From the NCBI GenBank assembly GCA_903813345.2, contig CAIIXF020000011.1:29940166-30004165 (forward strand): 64,000 nucleotides of DNA, read 5' to 3'. The first letter of the stretch is position 1. Each line of letters starts with the position of its first letter. The DNA is from Owenia fusiformis. Its lineage: Eukaryota > Annelida > Polychaeta > Sabellida > Oweniidae. Below the pieces are notes generated by a model that saw only the letters and a program-made list of their open reading frames with translations, searched no databases and was not told where the DNA came from. Position numbers and translations under genes: made by a program. Below are positions 48,801 through 58,237 of this stretch, piece after piece.

Positions 48801-51800
48801 AAATGTCATGTTATGAAAAGCTTTAAGAAGATGAAAACATGACCACAAATGTAACTTAAGGACCAGGATGTAGACTATATATAGTATTCATATTTATCAG
48901 GTTTTAAATGATGCAGTTTGAATTTCAAGTATTTAACAAGGCATTAACATGACAAAACGTCGCCACAAAGTTCAATCTTAAGTCAGATTTGAATTTCTGA
49001 AAAAGGGTCGATTTAAAGCAAGTTGGAAAATGGACCTTTTTAACGTTGACCTTGAGAGGGTCATTGAAGGTCAAACCATTTTTTGACCTTAAGAAGGTCA
49101 AATCTCAAATATGTAGTCAGATTTGAACTTGTAGATGATTTTGAAAAGGTAAATCATTTTGAAAAAAAATTGTCAATTTAAAAAAAAGTTGAAAAAGACC
49201 TTTTTGACCCTTCTTTGACCTTGAGAAAGTCATTGAAGGTCAAATCTCAAATCTAAAGTCAGACTTGAACTTCTGGGAACTTGTAGATGATTTTTAAAAA
49301 AATTTGGTCAATTTGAGCATGTTGAAAAAAGACCTTTTTTGACATTGAGAAGGTCATTGAAGGTCAAATCTTAAATCAGCAGTATAGTAATATAGTAGTG
49401 CAGTATAATACATAGTAGAAACCTTATCTGGATATAAAGTTCTAGATTAAACATAAATATTATAAGTTATTGAATGATTTGAAGTGCAATACAGGATATA
49501 TTCTGCTCGAGAAATTCCGCATTGGAACGAGACGAAGTCGAGTGCCAATACAGAATAGGAAAATAGTGATTAAACATACACACATAGGACTTTAATACAT
49601 ACTTTGTCTTGAGGCCCAGAGAATGTGCAGATTTTTTCCCTCTTAAGTCAAAAAGGAGGATGTGCAACAATCATACATAAAGCAGCTCAAAATGGAATTC
49701 ACACATAGCTAGCCAAGGTGTGTCCCATTCCAGGCAATCAGAACAGAGCATTCACATAATGGACAGTGTGTGAAATATCAATAACAAATGCAAGGTCACT
49801 CATTGTAATGGTGATGAATGGACTTTTCAGATTGGATTTGATGACTTGTCAACTTGACTCTTGTAAAAAATGTCATTGAAAATGTGTTCTTTCAGTGATT
49901 TCGTTTCTTTTGGATTATTTTGAAGAAAAAATTGCAATGTGTGATAAAAATTTAAGCCCAAGACTCAATGCATTGTAGCTGCTTCATTCCACTCAGGCGT
50001 TGTTTCCTAAACTTTGCATTCCCGATGTGCGGTCATGAAAAGGTTTGGAAACAACACCTTCATGGTATGATTCATCAAACAATGCATTGAGTCTTGGGCT
50101 TAAATCCTTAATTAACAGCTGATGTTTTTACACACTTGACCACAGTATTGTTAGCAGGATATTTCAAAACTGAATCTCCACCCATCCATTGTCTTATAAT
50201 TAACATGAAGTTACATAGAATGTGCTATACTCATAAGCACAATGACAATCTCAAAGTTGCTGTAAATAATTAGTTGTGAATTAGGTAAGACATAGTCCTT
50301 CAGTATACATGAGCACAAACAAAATCTCAAAAGTTCTTGCCATACAATAAAGCCCACTCTCTACGTACACACAATCATGTAAATAATTATGTAAGACGTG
50401 CCCTTTAGTGACCTTAGTTCAATGTATGTATTATCTTACACCTTTGGCAGTGGTTTTAAGTTAGTGAGGTCACAATAGGCCAATCTAGTAAACATCACCA
50501 GTTCACCTATTGGTTATGACATCATTCTTCAAGGCCATATTTTTGTATAACCGCGGTTCAAGTGAATTCGCTATTATTAAGCTAATTTTTAGATAAAAAT
50601 CTTAATCATGGTCAAAAAAGAACAATGTACAAAAATGCAACCAAATTTTAAGGATTAAGTTATTGCTAATCTTTATAACTTTCTCATAATCTTGTATGCA
50701 AGCATTGCTGTCGGCAAAAAAGTTCAAGCAAATGAGAAGATTAAAATTTGTTCAGAAATACAAAGGAGGTTCACAGTTACAATTTTCTCTCATTATCCAT
50801 TTCATATTACATTTACATTTCAATTCTTCTCTACTCCACAGGCAGCCACCTTATAACAAGTCTAACTGGAGATCCCGAGAAATTTTTTTGCGTGCAAGTT
50901 GCCATTATTCAGACAGAATTATCATCATTTAATCAATAAAAGACCTCAATTGCAATTAGAAAATATTGTCAAGAAAAGTACAGGTTTATAAACTATAGAT
51001 TTCCATTCATGCCATTTGCAAGTTGTACTCTTATTAGAAATATGTTTTACTTGGCAGATAAAGGCTGAACTGGATCTTGTACAAGAATTCTTACCTCAGC
51101 TTACTTAGCTTTACTTTCTAGCGAGAAGAAAAGATGTGAATAAACCCCTAAAAATCATTTCAAACCATCATCATTCCTGGAATTTAATTAAAATCATTTT
51201 CAAAGGAGCCAAAACTGTGCAGTTTCTTAAAATGAATTCAGACATGACTTTAATTAAGTTTCTCAACCAATCAGAATGCAGCATAGCCGTTCTATAATTC
51301 TCCATACATGCGCGTCTGTGCATTGCGCACATCCGGGACTTTACATTGTATTGTCACGTCACATCTATGGCTCTGTCTGATGATGCCCACTGATGAATTT
51401 TGCCAAGAGAATGACAAAAAGTTAAACAATGTTTCTTTTGATTTTTTACGTCTGAATCTCAATAAATAATGATAGTCCATTCAATATGGTGAAACTTCCA
51501 CACTCGTTAACAGAATGTCAGTCTACATGCACTCACATTGTGTTCAACTCATGCTGAATTTTACCATATTGAATGGCCTATCATTATATAAACCTTAATT
51601 TGAAACTGTATTTCATTGTATGACATTTAATATTGAAATCATGGGAAGAAGGACAAATTGCTAAAACTGAGAGAAATCCACTATTTCCTTATATTTGTGA
51701 TCTCCAATATAGTCTCCTCTCATTGATAACCTAATGGAGACAAAATACAAAATTATTTTTTCTAGCCTATTATAAGCGATCAATCCCAGCCTACACATAT

Positions 51801-54800
51801 TGCGAGATCATATGGCTTGATAAGAGGTAAGCTGAGCCAATCGTAATAAAGGAAACCACATAACCAGGAATTCCTGAAAAATGGACAAGAGTATTATACA
51901 GGGTGTCAAATAAGTCCCGCCCCCCCCCCCCCCGCTACAGCTAAAACCTTAATAGATGATACCTAGTGTGATATACCATTGAAAAGATCATCCAAAGTTA
52001 AGTTAACTCACCAACTCTCAAGTATTTTGGATGAAATTTACCTATATTTTTATGATGTCCTTTATGGCTAACGTATAGTCCTTTAAGCAGCTTTTTTGCG
52101 TCAAAATGACAAGGATATGACCTCAGAAATACGTCAAAAAGTTCATCTTTTTCGCATTCCACTTGTTAAAAAAAGGTTTTCAGCATTTTCCTTGTACCTC
52201 TATTTTCTACACATCTAACCCTATCCAGAAATTGGTTAAAGTCATTGCCATATACATGTTTAATTAAGTTTCAATCCTTTGACCTTTCTTATATCTGATT
52301 TTTAAAATCCTGCCAAATACGCCAAATTGCCATGTTTCTAGGCCTATGGTCTCCTCAATTGATACAATGTAAAAATTTGTGAGATTGATTGACATGTGTC
52401 AGACATATGCCAATCAACGTAACTTTGGAAGACCTTTCCAATGATATATCACACTTGGTACCAAATATCTTGGTTTTGGCTGTAGAGGGGGGGACGTGAC
52501 TTATTTGACACCCTGTATATATTTAATTTACACGCAACACCTCTCAATCCAAAGATTTCTCATCAATGTGAACAATTTTCTTGGTCTCAATTTTGCTATC
52601 CCATTGATTTACATTTTAAGAAAGCTTGAAATGTGAACAATTTTCTTCGTCTCAATTTTGCTATCCCATTGATTCACATTTTAAGAAAGCTTGAAATGTG
52701 AACAATTTTCTTGGTCTCAATTTTGCTATCCCATTGATTCACATTTTAAGAAACCTTGAAATGTGAACAATTTTGACCCATCCCAGTAGCTCTCAGATTA
52801 GATTTTAATGTAATTACCTATTAAAGTACAGGGTGGTCAAAAAATGGAAACCCTACATTTATATTCTCATATATTTGTCATTTTAAGAAATTACTCCCCG
52901 CTATTAACCACATTTGTACAGGGTGTTAAATAAAAAACACAACCCAAAGAAATCGCTATATCTTGGAAAATACTTATCCAATTATGTTCATTTTTTCATT
53001 TTTTCAAGAAAGAGAGAAGAGACTGTGTGTGTATAGCTCCTGCTGTTAGTTAGTTGTAGAACATGATGCCTTGGACTGGTCAAAAGACATTAGTATTAGA
53101 AAGAGCAATAAACCCTAATAACTTTCTAACCATGGTGTTTTGGCACTTCAGATTTGACACAAATTATCTTCATATTATGTGTAGTGAATTAGGGGAGTTT
53201 CATTAAAATCAATTTAGGGACTTTACAGTCATGGTCAAAATGCCTTCTTAAGTCTGGCTGAACAAGGGTGTTTGACTGAGTTTTGAAAGCATTTCGACCA
53301 ATACTGTAAAGACCCTGGAGTGATACATTCAATGTAGATGATTTGTGCCAAATTTAAATAGCAAAAACACTATAGTTAGAAAATTATTTGGTCAAATTGC
53401 TGCGGCAGTCATCTCTGACTGTGTTTTTCGTTTCTTTCTAATACTAATGTCTTTTGACCAGTCCAAGGCATCATGTTTTACAACTAACTAACAACATGAG
53501 CTATACATACACAGTCTCTTCTTTCTTTCCTGCAAAAATGAACATAATTAGATAAGTATTTTCCAAGATATAGCGATTTCTTTGGGTTGCGTTTTTTTGA
53601 ACACCCTTCCTACAAGCCTACTGTATTTCATGACCATCAGACCGACAGTCAAAATGTTACAGCAATTTGAATGAACAACATGCTCTAGGTGTGGCCGTTA
53701 TTGCGCTGTAGGCAAACCTGCAAAGTTGTCAATGAACCAACTGCATTCCTCAGCAGATATGGCCTGAATGACATGAATAATCTCCATTTTGAGGTTTAAA
53801 ATTGTCCTGAGATCATTCTCAAACACTTCATCTTTGGCGTATCACCACAGGTAAAGTCACATTGGGACATTTTGAATGACGTGCGCAAGTTTGCCTACAG
53901 CCCAATAGTGGCCACTGGAGCATGTTGTTTTAAGTGCTGTAAGTCGAATGATGTACAGATGTGCCAAATATCAGGGAGTAAATCCTAAGGATGACAAAGA
54001 TATGAGGAAAATAGTGGCAGGGTTTCCATTTTTTACAACACTGTATATTATCTAATTTCTGTTTATTCCATATAGATATTTAAGAAACATATTCAGTATG
54101 ATCTGAAAGTAAATAATTAGGACTGGCATGCCTCAAAGTTTGTTTTATTTTACTACTGACATATTTGACACATTTGTCTTTAATGACAAAATAACATTTT
54201 TATCTTATAAAATATAACATTTGCTCAAGCATCGTATTTCTTTCTTCAAAAATCACTTTTTAGTTCTGAAGAGAGGTAGAAAAGTAAAAGGGCCTGGGGA
54301 GGGGCACAAGTGAAAATAATCTGTAAATAAATGTAAAACTTGATTTTCAACGATTCAGATTCAAATAAAGGTTGTAAGATGTCTACTTATAATTAGGGCT
54401 TACTTCCTGATAAAAAATTATTACATTTGGCTCTCTAGACTACACTGCAAGATGCCAATGTTTGCACAATGTCCATGGTCTATAAGCTTTTACTTACTCT
54501 AAAAGTCATTACACGACACATTAGTCTCTACACATTTTTAACCATATCATTTCCAGTGCGTCATCAATCTAAATATGAATTTGACCACATCACGTAATTT
54601 CCTGTTCACATAACCAAATCATCAAGTTCTGCATTTATTTAGCTCAATTAGTATAGTATATTAGTATAGTATATCAAGGGTATTTTGATGGAGATGTATG
54701 AATACATTGGAAATTCATAAATCTCAACATTTTGTTTTAAGGGTATTTTGAGATGATGAAAAAAGAATTTCCCCTGGTTGGAATTTGTATTCCAAATAGC

Positions 54801-57800
54801 AGTTGAAATGATAGGTGAGGCAAATCTAAATAGGTGAGGCAGATTTAAATAGGCAAGGCAAATTTAAATAGGCGAGGCAAATTGAAATAGGTGAGGCAAT
54901 GTAAATAGGTGAGGCAACTTATGGCAAAGAGGATATGATACTTTCATAGACTAAATAATCTTCACAGGTTTGTCAAAAAATGTTAAAATTTAGTAAAATA
55001 TTTGGCAAGGCAATTATCCCTGTATCATCCCAGCTACTCCAAATGGAGCACGTAAAGTAGTAGTCATAAATAAATGAAACCTTAATAAGTGCAAAGGAAT
55101 AAGACGGGGCAAACTAAGAACAAGATTGGTTTATCATTTTCATCATTAGACATACAGTATTTGTGCCCAACTTTTTGAACAACCCTTACAGATGTAGGTT
55201 ATACTTGCCTTCTAACATTATATACCCATATTCTATGCCCTCATCCATGCTATTCCAAAAGACTGCTGGAAAAACTCTGAAGGTAACAAGATGTAAGATA
55301 AAGGATAAACATGTACATGTACTTACATTCCGACATCACATAAGATGTCCTGACACTGTGGGGACTGAATGAGGCAGGCCAACACTTGCATAGAGTGGAG
55401 GAATGTGTCACTTTCATAGAAATGATCCGAACATCCATAGCCACTGAAAATATTCAATAACTAGATAATGGCAACTCCGCGGAGTAGCAAATCCCAACGA
55501 ACAAAATATCAATTACCGAATTCCAATCAATTATACTCATTACTTTGGTTAAAATTGAAAAATTTAGAATTGCGAATTGCGAATTCCTGCAAAGCAGCCA
55601 TTTTGAATTTTCTGAGGTACAAATCTGAAAAATAATACCATAATTGTGATCTACTCCAAAATTCCTTCAATTTGAGTATTATATAGCCATACGTTGAAGG
55701 GATCGAAAAATTATTGCGAAATCTTACATTAGACGGTCATTTTGAATTTTACGAGGCTCGAATCAGAAAAAAGATACAATATTTGCAATCTACTCTTAAT
55801 TGCCTTTCATTTGAGTATAATAAAGCTATACTTCAGAAAGATCTAAAAATTAGTGAAAATTTCTGTTTTCCTGACCCCCCCATACATACACGGCCCCTGA
55901 GGTCAGGATGAAAAACACGGAATATATGTGAAATAGATAGATGTTGCGAATATACTACCAAAATTTCAAACAATAATATTAATTACTTTGGTTTAGAATG
56001 AAAAATCTATGAGTTTTGCATAAAAGTCCCGTCATTTTTAAAGCGGCGGCCATCTTGAAAAATCCATTTTGAATTTTCTGAGGTACAAATCTGAAAAATA
56101 ATACCATAATTGTGATCTACTCCAAAGTTCCTTCAATTTGAGTATTATATAGCCATACTTTGAAGGGATCAAAAAATTATTGCGAAATTGTACATTAGAC
56201 GGCCATTTTGAATTTTACGAGGCTCGAATCAGAAAAAAGATACAATATTTGCAATCTACTCTTAAATGCCTTTCATTTGAGTATAATAAAGCTATACTTT
56301 AGAAAGATTTAAAAATAAGCGAAAATTTCTGTTTTCCTGACCCCCCATACACGGCCCCTGGGGGTCAGGATGAAAAACACGGAATATATGTGAAATAGAT
56401 AAGTGTTGTGAATATACTACCAAAATTTCAAACAATAATATTTATTACTTTGGTTTAGAATGAAAAATTTATGATTTTTGCGAAAAAGTCCCGTCATTTT
56501 TAAAGCGGCGGCCATCTTGAAAAAATTTTTTTTGCGTAAAACTATTCACCAATATACATCTTTCCACTAAATATGAAGAAAATCCGTCTACTAGTATTTG
56601 AGTTATCTTCCGGACGGACAGACGGACGGACGGACGGACGGACTGACTGACGGACGGACGGACGGACGGACGGACGGACGGACGGAGGGCTTCACTATAT
56701 CCCTACCGAACTTCGTTCGTTGGAAAATTAAAGATGAGAGGTTGTAAGAATTTGTTACAGATATCAACCGCTTTGTCATTTGTCTTTGCTAAATGTCATA
56801 CTCTGAGGTATACATGTATATATAAACTCAATAAATTGTAGAAAATGGCTGAAGATCTTTGCCATTCCTCAAAACAATATACCGTAGTTTTTTGAGTTTT
56901 CATAAAATAGTAAGATCATGCAATAGTCAGGGTGGAAGTGTATTTTTACATACCATATTTCAAGTTCAGGGCCAAGCCTGTATGTGGCACCTTTTTCTTT
57001 AGCCAATTCAAAACCTACAAATATAAAATTTGTACCAGAATAATGTGCGTTATCCCGTACCAGGACTATAGTCCTGCGAACGTCTTATTCTTTTGCCTGT
57101 ACGATTACAACATGGGAGAATTTTCTACGTTTCTTACACTTAAGATACCTATTCAAAAGATTCCTTGGTATTTTAGCATTATTTTCGTGTAGTTGAATCC
57201 ATAATTTTCTGAGTTTATCGGCAGAACAAAGAAATTTCATTTTTGATCGCAATATTTGCGTGTAATATTTAACTTGTTTCAACCGTCAAATTCTTCCATT
57301 TAATGGTTATCCCGGCCACTTCCGGGTCAGTCAAACGGGGAATCCCCTTTTAAATCCAACCACCATCTTGGAAAGTGATGGAATATCTCTCGATGAAAAA
57401 GAAAAATGTTCCCATTCTGCCGATATACCCAAACAATTGTGGATTCAACTACACAAAAAGAATACCAAAATACCCAGGAATCTATTGAAGTAGGTATCTT
57501 AAGTGTAAGGGGCGTAGATAATTCTCCCAAGTTGTAATCGTACAGGCAAAAGAATGCGCTCGTTACAGGACTATAGTCCTGACACGGGATAAAATGTGTG
57601 CAGGTACAGTAATTTTTTCCCAAAATGTTATTTTCTAGCTGAACCTAAATGGGCTTATTAGCTTTTTGCAGATTTTTATTGATGTAGATGTGGTTTAAGT
57701 AAGAACATAAATAACACATTTAGATTGTGTAAGAGACTGTAAATCAAAATTTTAGAATTTTCTGGTATTTTTCACTTCTATAAATTTGTATAAGTTCTAT

Positions 57801-57901
57801 ATCGATCTATACTTACTCCTGAGTATTCGATTCATATTTCCTTCGAAATCCATTGCCCATTGGTTGAGAGCACACGTTGCTAGAGTCACTTTTCTCCCCA
57901 T
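27828..57901 (-). CDS. NADSYN1: Glutamine-dependent NAD+ synthetase with long C-terminal tail
   Basis: Seventeen exons: 57817-57901, 56954-57014, 55327-55443, 46544-46597, 46224-46365, 43404-43492, 42697-42946, 41709-41783, 35489-35768, 33593-33761, 33121-33256, 32604-32710, 32056-32257, 31458-31586, 29329-29438, 28798-28864 and 27828-28664. All are GT-AG and phase-consistent (2910 nt, 969 residues). The enzyme amidates nicotinic acid adenine dinucleotide to NAD+, using ATP and glutamine, in the cytosol. The N-terminal nitrilase-type glutaminase domain (about 5-290) has Glu45 (LGPELEIC), Lys114 (IRPKKH) and Cys175 (GSEMCEELW), at the numbering known for human. The C-terminal NAD synthase domain has the ATP pyrophosphatase P-loop SGGIDSS (358-364), [10 protein letters not shown] and [14 protein letters not shown]. 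The human-like part ends near residue 691 ([11 protein letters not shown]). The last exon adds 278 polar residues, rich in Ser, Pro, Asn and Lys, where vertebrate proteins have under 20. Introns are swollen by repeats; the gene is head to head with a phosphatase. Confidence 0.96.
29475..31140. mobile_element. Array-bearing ACAAGG element, copy 1 (NADSYN1 intron)
   Basis: Begins ACAAGGCATTAACATGACA and ATGTCACCACC, and ends with CCGGACGCCAACC repeats, then GGAGACCATAACAATATG and a hairpin CACCACTTTTGGTGGTG before ACATAA. The last ~54 bp are present twice. The body (about 29510-30925) is a tandem array of about ten units of 135-160 bp. Each unit runs TGACCTTTTTTGACCTTGAG, then AAGGTCATTGAAGGTCAAAT, then TCAGATTTGAATTTCTGAGA, then CATGTAGATGATTTTGAAAA, then CAATTTGAAGCAAGTTGAAA. 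No coding capacity. Confidence 0.85.
31596..31826. repeat. 110-bp tandem duplication beside NADSYN1 exon 14
   Basis: Two copies of a segment running from AAATCAATACAATATTAAA to TATTTATGTACTAC, offset by 110 bp. The second carries about 13 extra bases (TTCACTTTAGATG). The array begins about ten bases upstream of the exon 14 acceptor in transcript terms. Confidence 0.8.
31995..32055. repeat. (CAAA)n and (ATCA)n microsatellite at an exon border
   Basis: A run of CAAA units passes into ATCA units and abuts the 5' splice donor of the NADSYN1 exon 32056-32257. The donor (GAG|GTTTGTTTG) is itself formed by the microsatellite. Confidence 0.8.
35850..36480. repeat. 27-bp minisatellite, about 23 copies
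   Basis: The consensus unit is TGATTGGCATACAGTACTGT then ATGATAT. Some units have ATAGTATTATATGAGAT or TTACTGT variants. Since 27 is a multiple of three, long spurious reading frames exist on both strands. It lies in a NADSYN1 intron, about 80 bp from the acceptor of exon 35489-35768. Confidence 0.9.
37078..37174. mobile_element. Small CAGGGTGTC-type MITE
   Basis: Left end TACATGGTGTCCAAAAAATG and inverted right end TACAGGGTGTCTCAAAATAG, about 97 bp in total and TA-flanked. Related by its termini to the larger CAGGGTG elements in the window. Confidence 0.5.
37917..38499. mobile_element. 583-bp CAGGGTGGT foldback element
   Basis: Left arm ACAGTGTGGTAAAAAAAAAC, GGAAACCCTGTCGCCATTTT, CCTCATATCTTTGTCATTTT; the right arm is its inverted copy, ending in CACCCTGTA. 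TA borders both ends. Non-coding interior. It is the uninterrupted relative of the element at 52827-54045. Confidence 0.75.
38762..40353. mobile_element. Array-bearing ACAAGG element, copy 2 (NADSYN1 intron)
   Basis: Same termini as copy 1 at 29475, with about nine array units (38820-40165) and a CCGGACGCCAACC tail. The order of diagnostic unit variants at the right half (AAGATGAAAAAATACC unit, then CACGTAGATG units, then a GTCAATGTGAAGC unit) is the same as in copy 1. This means the whole array was copied together rather than amplified twice. Unlike copy 1, the left end has AGTTGCTCACAATATTATGA before the array. Confidence 0.85.
42255..42672. repeat. 25-bp minisatellite, about 17 copies
   Basis: The consensus is TATACTGATATTCATGTATT then TATTG, with C/A variation at one site. 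It starts 24 bp inside the intron that follows NADSYN1 exon 42697-42946, so it is donor-proximal. Confidence 0.9.
43688..43824. mobile_element. 137-bp foldback
   Basis: ATTCTATGATTTATGAGTGA, TATGATTTTTATCCACGAAT, GGATATGATATCTGCA on the left is matched by its inverted copy on the right, leaving a short GAGCGAGGGTAGCGAGAGAG centre. Almost the entire element can form a cruciform. Confidence 0.7.
44675..45282. mobile_element. 608-bp foldback with TTAAAGGAATATTCC ends
   Basis: The terminus TTAAAGGAATATTCCTTGCC and its inverted copy bound arms of about 200 bp, including GGAAGTGATGTCATC and its inverse. The TTAA at both ends could be part of the TIR or of a target duplication, so I leave the superfamily open. 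Located in a NADSYN1 intron. Confidence 0.7.
46897..48376. mobile_element. 1480-bp CAGGCCCGTAGCCAG element with 5-bp target duplication
   Basis: TIRs CAGGCCCGTAGCCAG and inverted CATGCCCGTAGCCAG, each followed by a G- or C-run, are flanked by TATAT on both sides (46892-46896, 48377-48381). Much of the interior (47180-48190) is a degenerate array of about five 190-210-bp units sharing GGGCCCAGAAAAAAATGTTG, TATTGTAGGGCCTCTTTAG and GGTTTTAGGGCCCTAAAA. Near the right end GGATCCGCCACTG (48244-48256) looks like the end of a CAGTGGCGG element. The open frames here are repeat artefacts. Confidence 0.8.
48935..49380. mobile_element. Array-bearing ACAAGG element, copy 3, truncated and diverged
   Basis: Starts ACAAGGCATTAACATGACA and has about three diverged array units (TTGACCTTGAGA, GTCATTGAAGGTCAAATC), but the CCGGACGCC tail and the GTGGTGACATAA end are absent. 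It lies in the large NADSYN1 intron between exons 46544-46597 and 55327-55443. Confidence 0.7.
49951..50103. mobile_element. 153-bp foldback (TTTAAGCCCAAGACTC ends)
   Basis: The left end TTTAAGCCCAAGACTCAATG then CATTG is perfectly inverted at the right end. The centre also pairs partly (GTTGTTTCC against GGAAACAAC). A diverged relative is at 20225-20390. Confidence 0.75.
51466..51587. mobile_element. 122-bp foldback (ATTCAATATGG arms)
   Basis: AATGATAGTCCATTCAATAT then GGTGAAAC is inverted at the right as GAATTTTACCATATTGAATG then GCCTATCATT. Short non-coding palindromic element in a NADSYN1 intron. Confidence 0.6.
51897..52517. mobile_element. 621-bp CAGGGTGTC element
   Basis: The left end TACAGGGTGTCAAATAAGTC then a C-run is matched by the inverted right end ...GACTTATTTGACACCCTGTA. 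TA at each side fits a Tc1/mariner-type target site. Inner arms are also partly inverted (GATATACCATTGAAAAG against ATGATATATCACACTTGG). No transposase frame. A related left end reaches the window edge at 63704. Confidence 0.75.
52568..52776. repeat. 65-bp tandem repeat, three copies plus a partial
   Basis: Units begin GTGAACAATTTTCTTGGTCT and end CATTTTAAGAAAGCTTGAAA, starting at 52568, 52633, 52698 and 52763. They are nearly identical, so the expansion is recent. Confidence 0.9.
52827..54045. mobile_element. CAGGGTGGT foldback carrying a nested insertion
   Basis: Ends TACAGGGTGGTCAAAAAATG, GAAACCCT and its inverted copy near 54020-54045. The parts on either side of 52917-53608 align in order with the intact element at 37917-38499, showing a single interrupted element. 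Confidence 0.7.
52917..53608. mobile_element. Nested ACAGGGTGTTAAA foldback
   Basis: The arms are TACAGGGTGTTAAATAAAAA, ACACAACCCAAAGAAATCGC, TATATCTTGGAAAATACTTA and their inverse at 53530-53608. TTTGACCAGTCCAAGGCATC and its inverse lie further in. It interrupts the CAGGGTGGT element at 52827-54045. Confidence 0.7.
55598..56526. repeat. Tandem duplication of a ~468-bp segment
   Basis: Copy 1 (55598-56064) and copy 2 (56065-56526) both run from CCATTTTGAATTTTCTGAGG to AAAGCGGCGGCCATCTTGAA. Point differences and small indels separate them. The short open frames inside are present in both copies and interrupted differently, so they are not genes. Confidence 0.85.
56610..56695. repeat. (GACG)n microsatellite
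   Basis: An interrupted GGAC/GACG run, following TTGAGTTATCTTCCGGACGG and preceding GCTTCACTATATCCCTACC. The flanks look like the tail of a dispersed repeat that generates such tracts. GTTGTAAGAATTTGTTACAG, just after, matches the tail of the array-bearing elements. Confidence 0.85.
57028..57610. mobile_element. Foldback filling NADSYN1 intron 1
   Basis: The left arm ATCCCGTACCAGGACTATAG, TTCTTTTGCCTGTACGATTA and ACACTTAAGATACC recurs inverted at 57430-57610. The left boundary is about 14 bp from the acceptor of exon 56954-57014, so most of the branch-point and pyrimidine region of intron 1 is supplied by the element. Confidence 0.65.
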
Positions 57902-58237
57902 TTTCAAATTTGAAACGAAGATGGTGCCAAACTGTTCACTTCCGGGTCAAGAATTTGAAATTTTCGAAATAGAAATAATGTCTATATGATGAACGAATTC
58001 ATGACATATTTGCACTTGCACTTTGAAAATATTCACTTTATTTTATTGAGATAAAATCAAAGGGTCAAACCTGGAGGAAATCGGAAATAGAATTTGTTGT
58101 AGAAATTTCGGAATGTGTTTTCTAACGAGTGACAGCCATCTTACTTTTTGCAGATTAAAAATAAAAACAAATAAAATGGGAAAGAAAAATGGTATTTTAT
58201 ACCAATTTACAGTGATATAGTATGCTAAAACTACATA
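57902..58237. promoter_or_regulatory. Probable bidirectional promoter, NADSYN1 / phosphatase
   Basis: The 336 bp between the NADSYN1 start (minus) and the first phosphatase ATG (plus) hold no repeat and no third gene, and must contain both 5' UTRs and core promoters. No clear TATA box or CpG cluster is visible. Shared regulation is an inference from spacing. Confidence 0.5.

Noticed and set aside
55163-55372. Plus-strand frame of 69 codons
   Set aside because: It overlaps NADSYN1 exon 55327-55443 in antisense and otherwise intron.
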